Source: Reticulascus tulasneorum (Eukaryota > Ascomycota > Sordariomycetes > Glomerellales > Reticulascaceae). From it: 64,000 nt of DNA. Below the pieces are notes generated by a model. It saw only the letters and a list, made by a program, of their open reading frames with translations. It was not told where the DNA came from and ran no database searches. The stretch is from the NCBI GenBank assembly GCA_001557505.1, contig LSAX01000010.1, positions 1,240,001 through 1,304,000 of the forward strand, written 5' to 3'. The position numbers and the translations under genes were made by a program. Numbering within the stretch: position 1 is the stretch's first letter; every line of letters begins with the position of its first letter. Below, piece after piece: positions 23,957 through 35,948 of this stretch.

Positions 23957-23977
23957 AAAAAAAAAAAAAAAAAAAAA
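23957..23977. repeat. Poly-A tract (21 nt)
   Basis: Uninterrupted A21 on the plus strand, 40 nt before a C14 tract. No coding sequence lies upstream to suggest a retroposed mRNA tail. Confidence 0.95.
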
Positions 23978-24016
23978 GGGCATCCTTGCTGAAGATGATA
24001 CGCATGTAACTTGGAG

Positions 24017-24030
24017 CCCCCCCCCCCCCC
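24017..24030. repeat. Poly-C tract (14 nt)
   Basis: Uninterrupted C14 on the plus strand in the gene-free island, close to the A21 tract. Confidence 0.95.
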
Positions 24031-24906
24031 GCGCAATGAGCGAGCAGCAGCGTGAGTCAACAAACGGCAACCAGAAAAATGGCAGCACCCCGGATGGTTT
24101 GATGAACCCACCGCATGATCAAAGGAATGGGTAATCTGCTACGTATAACAAATATGAAAACATGCCTCCAGATGCGCGGTAGAATTCGCCGATTTATTCT
24201 GATGCGTCGAGGAACCAAAACACCCCCTGCTGCCGAGTCTCAGATTCAGCTCAGCTCACCATTTCCAACCACCGGTACGAACTACTGGATCTGATTTGCT
24301 GTCTAAACCCGTGGGAGGCAGGCCGGGGAGAACTGGAAGAGCGAGCGGTTCTTCCTGGGATGGATACGAACGACGACGCCCCGCCGCGCTTCGCCTGAGC
24401 ACCCCCGCCCATCAGCACTTTTGTAATCTGTAATCTAATAAAGGCCAGCCCATACGAACATTAGGTGTTCTGTACAGTATGTAATATTTCCCCCCTCCGT
24501 CGGCATGCAGGTAATCCGTACGGTACGTTCTGGCAGTCCATACACTACATATCTATCCCAGGTATGTAGTAACTGCTAACTAATCTTGCCCCTCTCCTCT
24601 CCACTCGCCGCCCCCCCTTCCTAAAACGCCCTGACCGAATGGTGGGCTCGATCTGTAATCCACTGGGAGTGGCCGACGGCGTCGGAGCTACTGTCAGCCC
24701 TTTTCGAGGAGGAGGTCCCTCCTTCGTTGCAGTCGAAGAACTTTGCACAGTGCCGGCCCTTAGTGGCTCACACTGCATGGGCACGGAAATAAGGTATTTG
24801 TCGAGAAAAGTACTCTTTTGTAGTCCATGTACCACTTCCCTGTTTTCTGCCACCCCTTTTCCCTCGAGCAGAATCTCGGCGATTTGAGGGGAAGCTTGCG
24901 TACGCT

Positions 24907-25154
24907 CTTGGCTCCCTCCCGCGCGACTGGCAGCGACAAAAGTCGAGCGACGTTGGAAATGGAGGTCAGAACGCCAAGCGGACAGCGGGGAGAGGAGACG
25001 CGGAACGCTTGGCAAGCGGCGGTGGAAGGGCAACTTGTGGCCTTTTAAGCCAAAGGCCAAGACGAAATCTGGTGATTTGACCACATGTGAGTGGCCGGAG
25101 CGCCAAGATGCCAAGACTTTTGTCTTGGCGCACATCATCTTTTTGAGTGCCAAG
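24907..25154. promoter_or_regulatory. Cluster of GCCAAG motifs (PacC-core-like)
   Basis: Eight copies of GCCAAG on one strand or the other lie within 248 nt. Five are forward at 24973, 25056, 25102, 25110 and 25149. Three are reverse at 24907, 25008 and 25124. Two opposed copies (25110-25117 and 25122-25129) form a perfect 8-bp hairpin around TTTT. GCCARG is the established core site of the fungal pH regulator PacC/Rim101. The density is far above chance, but occupancy by PacC is inference. The cluster could instead be a decayed repeat. Confidence 0.4.
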
Positions 25155-27361
25155 ACTTCTAGGGCTTCCCGGGCCCCCTGCAGACAGTCAAAGTTAACGT
25201 CCATGACCGCTAAAGAGGTAAGGACCCCTGGGGGGGTGGTGGAGGGGAAGGAAGGATGTATGGGAGGGGGAGCTCCCCCCCCCTCCCAGCCCTTCTTCTC
25301 CCCATTCCCAAGTTTACCTTATTGAAAGCCGTCACCATCTCTGTCCTATCTAGTCTCCCCTGCCTCCTTAGACCCGCGCCCAACAAGATAAGCCCCAAGC
25401 ACGGATTCCTCTAGCAGCAGAGAACGGAAGACCGCCGCGGCCAAGGATTGGTTGCATGAGATAGATGATGGCACACGTACGCGTCCCTGCCTCGCTCGTC
25501 CTTCGTTAGCATCCCCATCGTCTCCCGGAGAACGATAACTAGTTGGTCCAAAAGACGGCGGGGGCGCCAGATACAGCCAGAAAGTGAACCTTACTAGGAT
25601 TATTAAGTTGCGCAAGTGCTGACGGCTGAGAATACCTACTACGTATTAGGGGTATATTTTTATAGGAGGATAAGTTACTGTGGCTGGCAAGGCCCCCTAG
25701 AACATGACCAGGAGCCCTAGAAACAACCCCCGGAGCTCCTCTGAAGCCCTGCCGATGTGCCCTGGAACTTGGCCCAAGCTCTAAGTATCTGTGGGGCCTA
25801 CGGAATTGTGGGGCCAAAAAGACCTGACATGGTGTAAAAACTTTGGCCGGATACCGTAGTACACAAAGCTACTGTATCTATCCCGGGCTAACGCACAGGG
25901 CGCATCTGCAACATCCATTCCCAGACATTTCAGAGTTTGGGGCAAATGATGCGGGAAACATTCACAACCACCACACAGCACGGATGCATCACTGCAAGTG
26001 CTCCAAGACATACTCCCGCATGTCGGAATCGACCCGTCTTGTGGAGTCTAAGACAAACTCTCCCGTGCGATTCTGGACTGACAGGATGTCCCAAAGTATT
26101 AGACATGCTCGTCGTTCTACCTGCTGGAGTGCAACATGAAAAATGGTGGTGGTGTAGCTGGAAGTTCGTCACCTGCTTGGTGCCTTACCTCAGCAAGTGC
26201 CTTCAAGCGCTGCATCGTATCGATATTGCATTATTCTTCTTCTTCAGAGACCGTGGTCTTGGCTGGCAAGGCAAAGTACACCTTACCGAAAGATCTCCGT
26301 ATCAACAAGCAGTCGTGTCTTTGCATTCTTCCGCCAGTCGCCGTCGCCGGAGTAGACAAAAGCCAGCATTTCGTCAATCCCGCCTTTTTGCAAGCCATAA
26401 TGTGCCCATGTTCCCCCTCGTCATAAGTTTCATTCCCCATCCGTATCAAAGGGGCCCTACCAGATTTGGCGCGTATAACACGGAAACAAGACCGGCCATC
26501 CAATCGCCTTTTTTATAACCGCTTCGCCGACACGGTGCCTCCCACGGGTCATAAGAGCTCACGACCCCCCAGGTCCGAGGACAAGGCATTTATAACACGA
26601 AGTAGAGTACAGAACGGTACCTTTGCCCTCAACCTCCACAAAATAACAACAGACCGTTTGCGCACCCGGCACCCAACCAGTGCATCACCCGTTTCCCATT
26701 CACTCGTCCCTTTTCCATCTCCCTCGCTCACTCTCGCTCTCGTGGTCTCTCTCCTATTAGAGGCTCCCAACTACTTAAGCACGAAGACACGGCAATTCTC
26801 ACCTTCTACTTGGGTTTCCCCTTTGCAGTCGGTTGTTTCGCTCCCTCTTGCATCTCCACGCCTCGCCCCTGATCCCGCAGCGGTTTCGATATCGTATCCT
26901 GCTCGGCCACACTAGCAGCTTTGCTGCACCGTGCGGGAAACGGCCCTCTTCACCTCAACTCTGTACCCTCGTCTCAGCCCACCCCAAAACGAGACGTACG
27001 TAATTCATCTCGCGCTTTGCTTTCGCGCGGTCTTTAAATCCTGCCTGATCTTAAACCCGGGGTCTCCCCCCCCCGAATTGAAAGCGACAAAGTTCTGGGA
27101 CCTGCTTCTCGATCACTCTTTTAGCTCGTCACTCACGTCCTTCAGTCCTCCACCAAGCCTCTGACAACCCTCCATCTTTTTTCTCCCCGTATCCAATGAC
27201 CAGGGCTGGTCAATACTAGACCGGTATAAGCAATTGGTGTGGGTTGCCTTGCCTCCTTGTCTTTTAACATGCGACGGGCCTATCAAATCTAAAATACATT
27301 CATACCGAGATCCGTAGAGCTCAACTGAATCATCACCGGAGCTCCTCGGCATCGAGTGAAC

Positions 27362-30300
27362 ATGGTGAAGCAAGAAGACATACCTCACCCGCCACAAGCA
27401 GCGAATATTACCAGCTTCACATCTTCCGGCAAGCTAGATCCTGCCGCCTCTCCAGATATGTCCGACGACTCTGGCCATCACTCGCCCAATAGCTGGCATG
27501 CCAAGGAGCCTCATTCGCCTAGCGGAAGTGGGAACTCCGGGTCTGAGGGCGAAGACAGGGACAACGGCCACGCAGGATATGCGTCAAATGTCCCCGTACA
27601 GAAACGGCGGCGCGTCACACGGGCTTGCGACGAGTGTCGGCGCAAGAAGATAAAGTGCGACGGCAAGCAGCCTTGTACACACTGCTCTGTCTACAGCTAT
27701 GGTAGGTGACACAAGAGCAGTGATCCCTTTTGCGAGATGCGTAAAGCTCACTGCCATCCAGATTGCACTTATGACAAGCCTTCCAACCGGCGAAGGAATC
27801 CTGCCCCACAATACATCGAGGCCTTGGAGAACCGACTGCAACGCGCAGAAACGCTTTTGCGCAAGTTTGTGCCTGACGTCGATTTGAGCGATCACAATCT
27901 CGACCCTGCCGTTCAGCAGGAGTTTCGAAATAGAGAGCAGGCGCGCATACACGCTGCCCAACTGAAAAACGAGCCAATGCCAGTACTTGGGCTTGAAAAA
28001 GAAGACGCACAGTTGCTATCCATGATCGAATCTATAGGGCAGTTAGACTTGGATGACAACGGCGGGTGGGACTTTCACGGGGTGTCCTCCGGCGCAGTTT
28101 TCTTGCGGCGCATGAAGGAGAACTTCCGCGGTATGCTGGGACCTGCAACCAAGGTGCCGTTTCTCCCTCGAAGAGAGCGCCCTGCTGGCTTGATGAACTT
28201 GGATTCGCCAGCATCAGTATCGGCCGGTAGTTCACCTTTCGACTCTACCATGTCGAGTGCTCCCGACCTGCCCCCTAAAGAGGTGGCGCTGAACTTGTGT
28301 TACCTGTCGTTAAACTGTGCGACTTGTCTCATCCGAATAGTTCATGTACCATCGTTCTACGAAATGCTCGACAAAATCTACGAAAAGCCGTATGAGCAAT
28401 ACTCCAGTGAGGAGCACAAGTTTCTGGGGCTTCTGTATGCTGTCATGGCTCTTGGTTGTATGTATAGCAACCTCGATGACAGCTCCCCGCCTATATACAA
28501 GGAGGCCATGGAAGAAGGGTAAGCAGCCCCCCTCATCATATGTAAACGTCCAGACCCAAGCTAATAACAATTTGCAGCCTCAAATACTATGACACCGCTC
28601 GACGAATCTTGCAGGACATCACGGAGTGCCGAGATCTCACCTCACTGCAAGCGTTACTGTTCATGATCTTGTTCCTGCAGGCGACTTCGAATCTGAGTGG
28701 ATGCTATGCGTTTATTGGAATCGCCCTCCGATCTGCCTTACGTATGGGGCTGCATCGCCATTTGCATCACGAGCAGATATCCCTAATTGAAGAGGAAGTG
28801 CGAAAAAGAGTTTTCTACGTCATTCGCCAACTAGACATATATGTGTCGGCCATGTTGGGATTTCCGTTACTTCTTAACGACGACGATTTCGACCAACCGT
28901 ATCCAATCGAGGTTGACGATGAATACATCACGGCAGACGCCATACTCCCAGTCCCACCAGGAACGCCTTCATTCATAGAAGCGTTCAACGCGCATACGAG
29001 ACTGATGGAGATACTGGCCAGGATTCTCAAATATGTTTACCCGCTCAAAGGGCTCGGTCAGAGCGTTATGAAGGGTGACAAGCCTGGTGCGACGTATATG
29101 ATCAGCCATTCGAGGATCAAGCAAATCGAATCGGAGTTGCAAGAGTGGTATGAAGCTCTACCGGAAGCATGGCGACCAAACTCTGAAGGCCCAATTGAGG
29201 TGATTCGGTACGTAATTTGGCCAGTGACTTTCACTGATTACCGCTTTTCCCCTGCATCATCAATCCTATGTATTTTATACTGACTGCCGTTATAGCGTTC
29301 GGCATCTCTTGAGATTTTCGTATGCGCACGTGCAACTAGTACTCTACCGACCTTTCCTCCATTACGTCTCTCCTCGCCTCAGCCTGGGCAAGAATGTAGA
29401 CGAACTTTCCTATGCGTGCGCAGCAGCAGCGATCAGCGTCTCGCGAAATATCGTACACATCGGCATCGAAATACGAAAACAAGGGGTGCTGGCCGGGCCG
29501 TATTGGTTCATGCTCTATACTGAGTTCTTCGCAGTCCTCTCCTTGGTCTTTTACGCCACCGAGAATCCAGAGAAGCTTGGTTCGACAGAAGTCCTGGGAG
29601 ATGCGACTTCTGGCAGGGATATGATTGCAAACTTAAAGGACAAGAGCCAAGCTGCCGAACGAGTTACAACTTCCCTCAACGTAAGCCTCCATCCGTTCAT
29701 CAGTCATTCCTATAGCTAACACTAGAAAGTTTCTGTTCGAGCAGTTGCCTGCGCGCCTACAACAGACCAAGGCCCGCCCAATCACGACCAAAAAGCGATC
29801 GGCCCCCTCCAAGTCTGGTTCCCTCTCCTTTCATGGGCAATCGGCCGCGCATCCAGGGCTGGTAAAGCGCCGTTCCGACGAGATTTCACGGCCACACAAC
29901 GGTCTTACGAAGAATGGACGTATGAGCGAAGCCTCGGTCAGAAGCTCATTTGATGGAGTGCAGATACATGACAACCCATTCCAGGATCCTGCTTTTTCGG
30001 CGAGCTTGCAAGATCTTCTCGCTATGGACGTGTCTTCTAGGGCAACCCCCGACTCCACCAGCACAGGTGGAAGCAGTCATGCTCGAGTGCAAGGCTTTTC
30101 GCCTCAACAGATTCACAGCAGCACCAATCCACTACACAAGCTTGATGCGCTAATGTTTCCTTCTGAAGACCCATTTGCCTATCCGAATCAGCCAATGATG
30201 GAGCTGGGCTTCCAAAAGGATCCTTCACAGATGGGCGCCTCGCAAGCAGACTCATTCTTCATGCCCGGTGCATTTGACGACATCGACACTCAGCTATTAG

Positions 30301-30539
30301 GACAAGCGGCGCCGTATGTGATGCAACAGCATGGACAACAAAGATTTGACCTTTCGAGTCTATACCAATCGCCTGGCATGATGGGAGTACCAGCGGCGCC
30401 TCAGAGACCAATACATGCACGCAGAGGAGGACCCATGCACCGACAGTCGGAGAGGGAATTGGAGCGCATGCTGGCGGAGACGGGATATCAAGAGGATTGG
30501 GCAGGCATGTTCGGACGAGGCGGGTTTCAGGGTCTTTGA
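27362..30539 (+). CDS. Zn2Cys6 transcription factor, Asg1-type
   Basis: Five exons (27362-27701, 27762-28518, 28578-29207, 29296-29680, 29730-30539) give 973 residues. The zinc cluster at about 86-116 reads [19 protein letters not shown], then HC and, across intron 1, the sixth Cys ([16 protein letters not shown]). A dimerising helix follows ([16 protein letters not shown]). The middle (about 295-600) is the fungal-specific transcription factor domain ([20 protein letters not shown]). The C-terminal 270 residues are Gln/Ser-rich and likely activating. Sequence around the cluster matches Asg1 (activator of stress genes 1) and its filamentous relatives, which control stress and alternative carbon or lipid use. 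The exact regulon here is unknown. The last acceptor was placed at CTAGAAAG to keep the frame. Confidence 0.88.
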
Positions 30540-31339
30540 GAAGGATTAGGATTACGATTCTAGTGATACCCAACGTTCTTTTGGGAAAGCCCTACACTTA
30601 CAGGGCGGGTAGAACTTTGCAGGAGTTATGGCAGGGCTTGACAATTATTAGGTCTTGCATGGACACGGACCGATTGGATGGCATCTTGGAACTGGGTGGT
30701 TTACTGTTGGCGCTCTGGAGAATCGTGCTCACGTAGCCATGGTCATTTGGATGGTTATTTGGCTTCACATCTTATGAATCATGTGTCTTTCAAAACTTAG
30801 CTGGTATTGCCACGTATTACATGAGATACTGGCGAGGGGGGGCCTGTAAATTAATGAACAACAGTTCTCTGGCATTATCTTTGGTCCATTTCCTTGATTT
30901 CGGTCTATGGTGTGTACGACGTATTACGGGGAGCCGGATGCTGCTCCATCGAATTTGTTATGTAGATGAATGTACATGCGCCGTGTATGGAGGCATAGGA
31001 AATACTGTAGATGCGTGCCAGGCATGGTATCTCCGTTTAATTAGGCCAAAAGAGGGTTCGCCGAAACGGCACCGCAATGGCAAATGGGTAATCATGTGGC
31101 GCGTGTCCCCCAATTAACGCCGCTCCATATTATTTCACCCCACAACGAGATAGCGTCTGGTCATTTGAGGACGTTCGGACCTATCGACCACCTCGTACCA
31201 GTTAACAGGTGCTGCCGCCGCTTTATTATTGCGGAAGCCACCAAGTAGTTACGTGCCCCTTGCAGCGTTGACGGACCGGCACTACTCGCTCACTGGCCTT
31301 CATTCGGATTCTCGGCCAACGCATATTGACCCGACGACC
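30540..31339. other. Intergenic region
   Basis: This 800-nt stretch holds the Asg1 3' UTR and the promoter of the Xaa-Pro aminopeptidase gene. No gene or notable repeat seen. Confidence 0.5.
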
Positions 31340-33202
31340 ATGGAGACTGCCGTTGAGCACGATGTCATAGCCGTCGACGAGTTTGACGCCTTGTGAGTGC
31401 AAGTCTGTCGGGCTCACATCAGAGCGGACTTTCCCGGACCACTGATTGCTGACGGCCTGTGTAGGGCGATTGAAGTGAAGGGGTCACCAACGTCGGAGCC
31501 CGCCAAGTATCCTGGTAATACGCCCCTAGAGTTTGCGTTACGAGCGAGTTTCGCACTCGGCTTTCTTGATTTCCCTACTCGGTGCTCCATGAGGATCTCC
31601 ATGATACCCTGGCTGCCCGTATCTATTCTTGTTTCCTGAGAGCTAACGCCTTTGTAGCCAAGCTGCATGCCAGAAAGGTAGCCTCCGAGCTAAACGTTCG
31701 GGATGGCCTCGTATACCTACCGGGGGAGCCGTCACGGACATATGAGGACTCGGATATGGGCCCCGAGTTTCGACAACGAAGATAGTGCGTTCGATCTTGT
31801 CCCTTTGGTGCAGCCGGAACTAACTGCTCGCAGCTTCTACTATCTCTCTGGTGCCAACTTCGCTGATTGCTCGGTGACGTATGAAATCGAGAAGGACAGG
31901 CTCATTCTCTGGATCCCGTATGTCGAACCACGGCAAGTGCTGTGGTTCGGGTCCACCCCTGGCATCGTCGAGTGCCTGAAACGTTTCGATGTCGACGATG
32001 TGAGGTACACTTCACAACTCGAGAAGTTCTTCAGTCGCCACATAACCCCCGACACCCACGTGTACATCTTGCACGACATTCAGTTGCCTTTCCTAGGCCA
32101 GGATGGGCGAGCCAGTGCTTGGGTTGACAGTAAGTCGCTGCAGCCCGCCATGGACCAAGCTCGCGTGGTCAAAACGGACTACGAGGTCGCCATGATCCGC
32201 AAAGCCAACGACGTGTCTTCCGCGGCGCATCGTCGGATCGCCGAGCGGCTGCTCTCGCTTGGGAACGAGCGAGAGATAGAAGCCATGTTCCGCGCTAGCT
32301 GCACGAATAATGGGGCGAAGATCCAGGCGTATCCAGTTATCGCTGGGTCCGGTGTGCATGCATCGACACTGCATTATGAGGACAACGACCAACCCCTGAA
32401 GGGGAAACAACTCTTGGTTCTGGATGCAGGGGCCGAATGGAACTGCTACGCAAGCGACATTACCCGTACGCTGCCCATCTCGGGCAAGTTCTCCACCGAA
32501 GCAAAGGCTATCTACGATATCGTGGCCCGGATGCAGAAGGAGTGCATCGATTTCATCCGCCCCGGCATATTATACTACGTTCTCCACCTCCATGCGGCAA
32601 TGGTTGCGCAGGACGGGCTGGTTCGCTTGGGGATTCTAAAAGGCATACCGGCGGAGCTTTGGACTGCGGGCACGATCGGCGCCTTCTTCCCACATGGCTT
32701 GGGACATCACGTGGGGCTCGAAACCCATGACGTTACGGGCAACGAGCGACTGCTCCTCAACGAGGGCCTCGGGATGGAGGGCGGGAAACGCGAGCTGGTG
32801 AGCCCCACGATGCTGACCGCGATGGCGAAGAGTGCGCAAGCTGCCGCGCCGCCGCCATACAAAGGCAGGCAATACTTGAAGAAGAACATGATTGTGACTG
32901 TTGAGCCTGGCATGTGAGTTTGACCCCGTCCCCCGCTATTCCTTCTGGTACGGCCAGCGGGAATGTGGTTCGAGAGTGTGCTGATGAGATGCAGTTACTT
33001 TTGCCGGGAGTACATTGAAGGCTACTTCCTCAATGATGAGAAGCACGCCAAGTACATCGACAAGGATGTGCTGGAGCAGTACTATGATGTCGGCGGGGTT
33101 CGCATTGAAGATGATATCCTGGTGACGGAGGATGGCTTTGAAAATCTGACAACGGCTCCCAAGGGACAGGAGTTGCTCGATGTCATTAATGGGATTCTGT
33201 AG
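31340..33202 (+). CDS. Xaa-Pro aminopeptidase (prolidase-like, M24B)
   Basis: Five exons (31340-31392, 31465-31514, 31658-31784, 31834-32913, 32995-33202) give 505 residues. This is a metallopeptidase that removes an N-terminal residue preceding proline, or splits X-Pro dipeptides. The aminopeptidase P N-domain (about 30-165) has [17 protein letters not shown] and [14 protein letters not shown], the latter reassembled across intron 3. The pita-bread catalytic domain (about 195-490) carries the metal ligands: Asp in [16 protein letters not shown] (two), His in HGLGHHVG, Glu in VTVEPGIYF, and Glu in [13 protein letters not shown]. All five are present. No signal peptide is visible, so it is probably cytosolic. 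The exon 2 donor (CCTG|GTAATA) was chosen because it rebuilds the conserved [12 protein letters not shown]. Convergent with the lectin gene. Confidence 0.92.
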
Positions 33203-33646
33203 GTTATTGTGTAACGCGAAGATGGAATATCAGATGATTGTATGTCACGCCTAGGGCGACGTATATAAGGCTTCACGAGGATTCAGGATTGACGCTGCTG
33301 CCGTGGAGGTCATATGTCTTTTATATCCAATACTCTCTATCCATGATGCGGCTCTCTCACCCAAAAACCTTCACACTATTCTAGTCGGGCGAAACTTGCA
33401 CACCCCCCCCCCCCCCCCCCCTTTCCCGGGCGGCGTTCAGTGAACAACCATCAACGGACTCTGAGACAACAGCAACTCCAAAATGCTCAGAGGACGCCGC
33501 CGTCCCTAATGCAGGCAACTTGCTAGGTCCTCCCAAAACGTCAAAAATGCACATACATGTATGTTTTATACAAAGCCAATCCCTACCAAACAATCCCAAC
33601 CCCAACCCCGGGCCAGTGTCCGGCACTGCTTACCCCCCTCACCGCT
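33203..33646. other. Convergent intergenic region with poly-C
   Basis: This 444-nt stretch lies between two convergent 3' ends and includes the C19 tract at 33403-33421. No gene seen. Confidence 0.5.
33403..33421. repeat. Poly-C tract (19 nt)
   Basis: Uninterrupted C19 on the plus strand between the 3' ends of the aminopeptidase and lectin genes. Either transcript could include it: as C19 in the aminopeptidase mRNA or as G19 in the lectin mRNA. Confidence 0.95.
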
Positions 33647-35098
33647 TCAAAGATACTTCTTGGGCATCGAGTTTCGCCTCCGTTTGTACAGGTAATAGGC
33701 CGCCGCGACGACGACCTGGCTGCCCACGATGACGGCGATCAGCTTGCCGTGGCCCGGCGCCGCGTTGACGATGCTGCTCGACAGGGTGGCGTGGTGCTCG
33801 CTCAGGAAGCCCTTGAGGGAGTGCTCCGAGTTCTTGACCTGCAGGTTGACGTCGCTGCGGAGCAGGCGCATCTCCTTCTCGAGGTTCTGGATCTTGCTGG
33901 AGAGGTCGGTTATGGCGTCGAGGCGGCGCAGCTCCTGCTTGACGTCGTTCAGCATCTGGCTGATCTCCATGTGGCGCTGCTCGTTCATCTGGGAGTGCTT
34001 GGAGACGGCGCGGAAGATGGTGGAGACGTGGTGGTTGACGGATTGCAGGCGATTGTGCAGGTCCGCGAACTGCGACTTGGACGACGTGAAGGTGTCGGGC
34101 GTCTGGTCGGGGATGGAGCTGTCGAAGGGGTCGTCGGGGATCTTGTCGCTGGTTGCGAAGCCGGCCTTGCCGTACGTATTAGGCGGGGACTGGCCCTCCG
34201 TGGGCTTCCGCTCGTCCTTCATCGCGGCCTGGTTATCGTCCGGAGTGACTTGGGTGTAGGTGTTATCGGGGACCAGACTCTCCGACATGACTACCAGCTT
34301 GAACACCTCGAACGAATCAGGGTTGTCTGCACTCGCAGCCGTGATTCCGTACTGGTATCCCGGCGGCACGGTGATCTTGTCCGACTCGAAGCACAAGGTC
34401 CCGTCAACCTCGACCTTGAAGCTCTTCTCCGTCTGCCTCATCTTGATCTGCGACGGCCGGCCCAGGTTCCGGTAGCGGTACAGGCAGTGCCCGAACGCCA
34501 GGCCGCTGATATCGCTCTGCGCCTTGTAGTCCGTGGTCCGGTCGTTCAGGAACCCTCGCACCATGCCGCCCGACCCGCCGTGCATGTCCACGACCAGCAC
34601 CAATCCGTCAAACCGCCCGACGGTGTAGACGCTGTTGGTGCCTATGTCTGACGACCCGCCATTGGTCAGCCAGATGTTGATGTTGCCCCCGCCTCGCTCG
34701 GGGCCGTTGACGCGGAAGTCGAGATCCGTTATCCACGTCGTGTGCATGAGCTTCTTGTCGGACCAGACGGCGCCGCGCTGGTTGCCTGGTGCCACAGGCG
34801 TGAGGACGATCTTGTTGGACAGGATTTCGGGGATGTTGGGGGCGCCTTGGAGGGAGAAGCCCGGGATGACCACGCCGCCATTTGGCGCAATGCTGTTGTA
34901 AACCAGTAGATTTAGCCAGCTGTACTACCCATACGGCGCAGATTGGGGAGCGCATAGAAGCACCGCCAGGTGCAATTGGACTTCTTACCTCCCGCTATAC
35001 CCAAAACTAAGCTCATTGATGAGATACTGAGCTCGAGCCAAGCTCGCACCCAGCAGCAGCGTGAGCGTCGAGCTCCACGGAGCTTGCACAACTCGCAT
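33647..35098 (-). CDS. L-type lectin cargo receptor (ERGIC-53/Emp47-like)
   Basis: Two exons on the minus strand (34989-35098, 33647-34892) give 451 residues. The protein cycles between ER and Golgi and carries glycoproteins in COPII vesicles. It has a signal peptide (about 1-24, core TLTLLLGASLARA) and a leguminous-type lectin domain (about 25-255: INELSFGYSGSIAPNGG, LVLVVDMHGGSGGMVRGFLN and HCLYRYRN). A polar linker and a coiled coil (about 310-400) follow. One transmembrane helix (about 420-438, LIAVIVGSQVVVAAAYYLY) precedes a short basic tail. The last four residues are KKYL, a perfect dilysine KKXX retrieval signal for COPI. Exons join as SG|S across the intron. It is divergent from the ALG8 gene 850 nt away. 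Confidence 0.93.
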
Positions 35099-35948
35099 CT
35101 TGAGTCGCAATGCGTGGCACGGCAGAGATACTAGAGCTACGTTAAAGCTGGAGAGGCCGCTGGCCAATTCGGGTTCGCTTTTGTACGCAGGTTTGAGGGG
35201 GAAAGTGTGCGAGTTGGTTTTAAGACGGGCAGCTGTTTTTTTCCAAAACGCAGTGAGATCTGGATGTTGGAAACCTGCCAAGCGCACGGCTCCTGATGCA
35301 GTGCGGGCGCGCGTGGTGCATGCGGCTTTGGGCTTGAGGACAGTTGGCACAATGGTTCGAGGAGCCCAGCCCCGGATGCGGATGGGCTTAGCTGCGTCCG
35401 TTTCCGCAAAAGTACACTTTTCCGGTATTGCCTTGGTTAGTGGTTTGAAAGCATGCTGGATAAGCCATTTTACGAATTGCCCAGCTAACTGAATTACGCA
35501 TCTGTTCCTCACCATGGACATTGGGTAGACGAACGATAGAGCTAAGTTCTGAACCCTGGGGACTCGGAAATGGGGGTCCCCCCCCTAGCTGTGTCTGGCC
35601 CACTTTCAGCCTTCTGAGCCACCTGGATGGAATTACAGAGGTCCTTGAGCCTAGACTTTCACTTTGACCCTCCCCTGTGTCTCTCGTTACAGAAGCTGTG
35701 GCCCCCCATGTGGCTGACATTGACATTGAATTCTGGGGAATGATGCGCGCCACAGCGACAAGCGTCAGGTTTCACTGCGACGTGCACGGGCCATGCAACC
35801 TCAAGCACTTTCTGGCTGTTGCTTGTGAATGTGTCCTGTGATTTCTTTCCACTTCACGTTCCGCTCGCGACCTTTGTCAGGGCTTTCCAGAGTCAGCACC
35901 CCCCCAACAATGCAGACGGTCCCTTGATGCTGAATTGGAGACGCCAAG
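35099..35948. promoter_or_regulatory. Divergent promoter of lectin and ALG8 genes
   Basis: This 850-nt region separates the start codons of two early-secretory-pathway genes. Unfolded-protein-response or other shared sites would be expected here, but I cannot point to one with confidence. Confidence 0.45.

Larger units (their letters stand above)
23173..27361. other. 4.2-kb gene-free island upstream of CSN1 and Asg1 genes
   Basis: No supported gene between the divergent CSN1 and Asg1 starts. It holds an octamer repeat (23661-23706), A21 (23957-23977), C14 (24017-24030) and a cluster of GCCAAG motifs (24907-25154). A 219-codon minus-strand open frame at 24545-25204 has no recognisable domain and overlaps the motif cluster; I do not call it. 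From about 26480 the plus strand becomes C/T-rich, consistent with the Asg1 promoter and leader. Confidence 0.5.

Noticed and set aside
23957..23977. A21 run as the tail of a retroposed mRNA or SINE
   Set aside because: No coding or tRNA-like body precedes it and no flanking target-site duplication is visible.
24545..25204. 219-codon open frame on the minus strand
   Set aside because: No recognisable domain, composition unlike nearby genes, and it overlaps a repeated GCCAAG motif cluster in otherwise noncoding DNA.
25620..25880. Possible solo LTR or MITE (segment with TACGTA palindrome and CCCCTAG words)
   Set aside because: No terminal inverted repeats, TG...CA ends or target-site duplication could be found by eye; a genome-wide repeat search would settle it.
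33557..34651. 364-codon plus-strand frame
   Set aside because: Antisense to the lectin gene, whose signal peptide, lectin domain and KKYL tail are clear.
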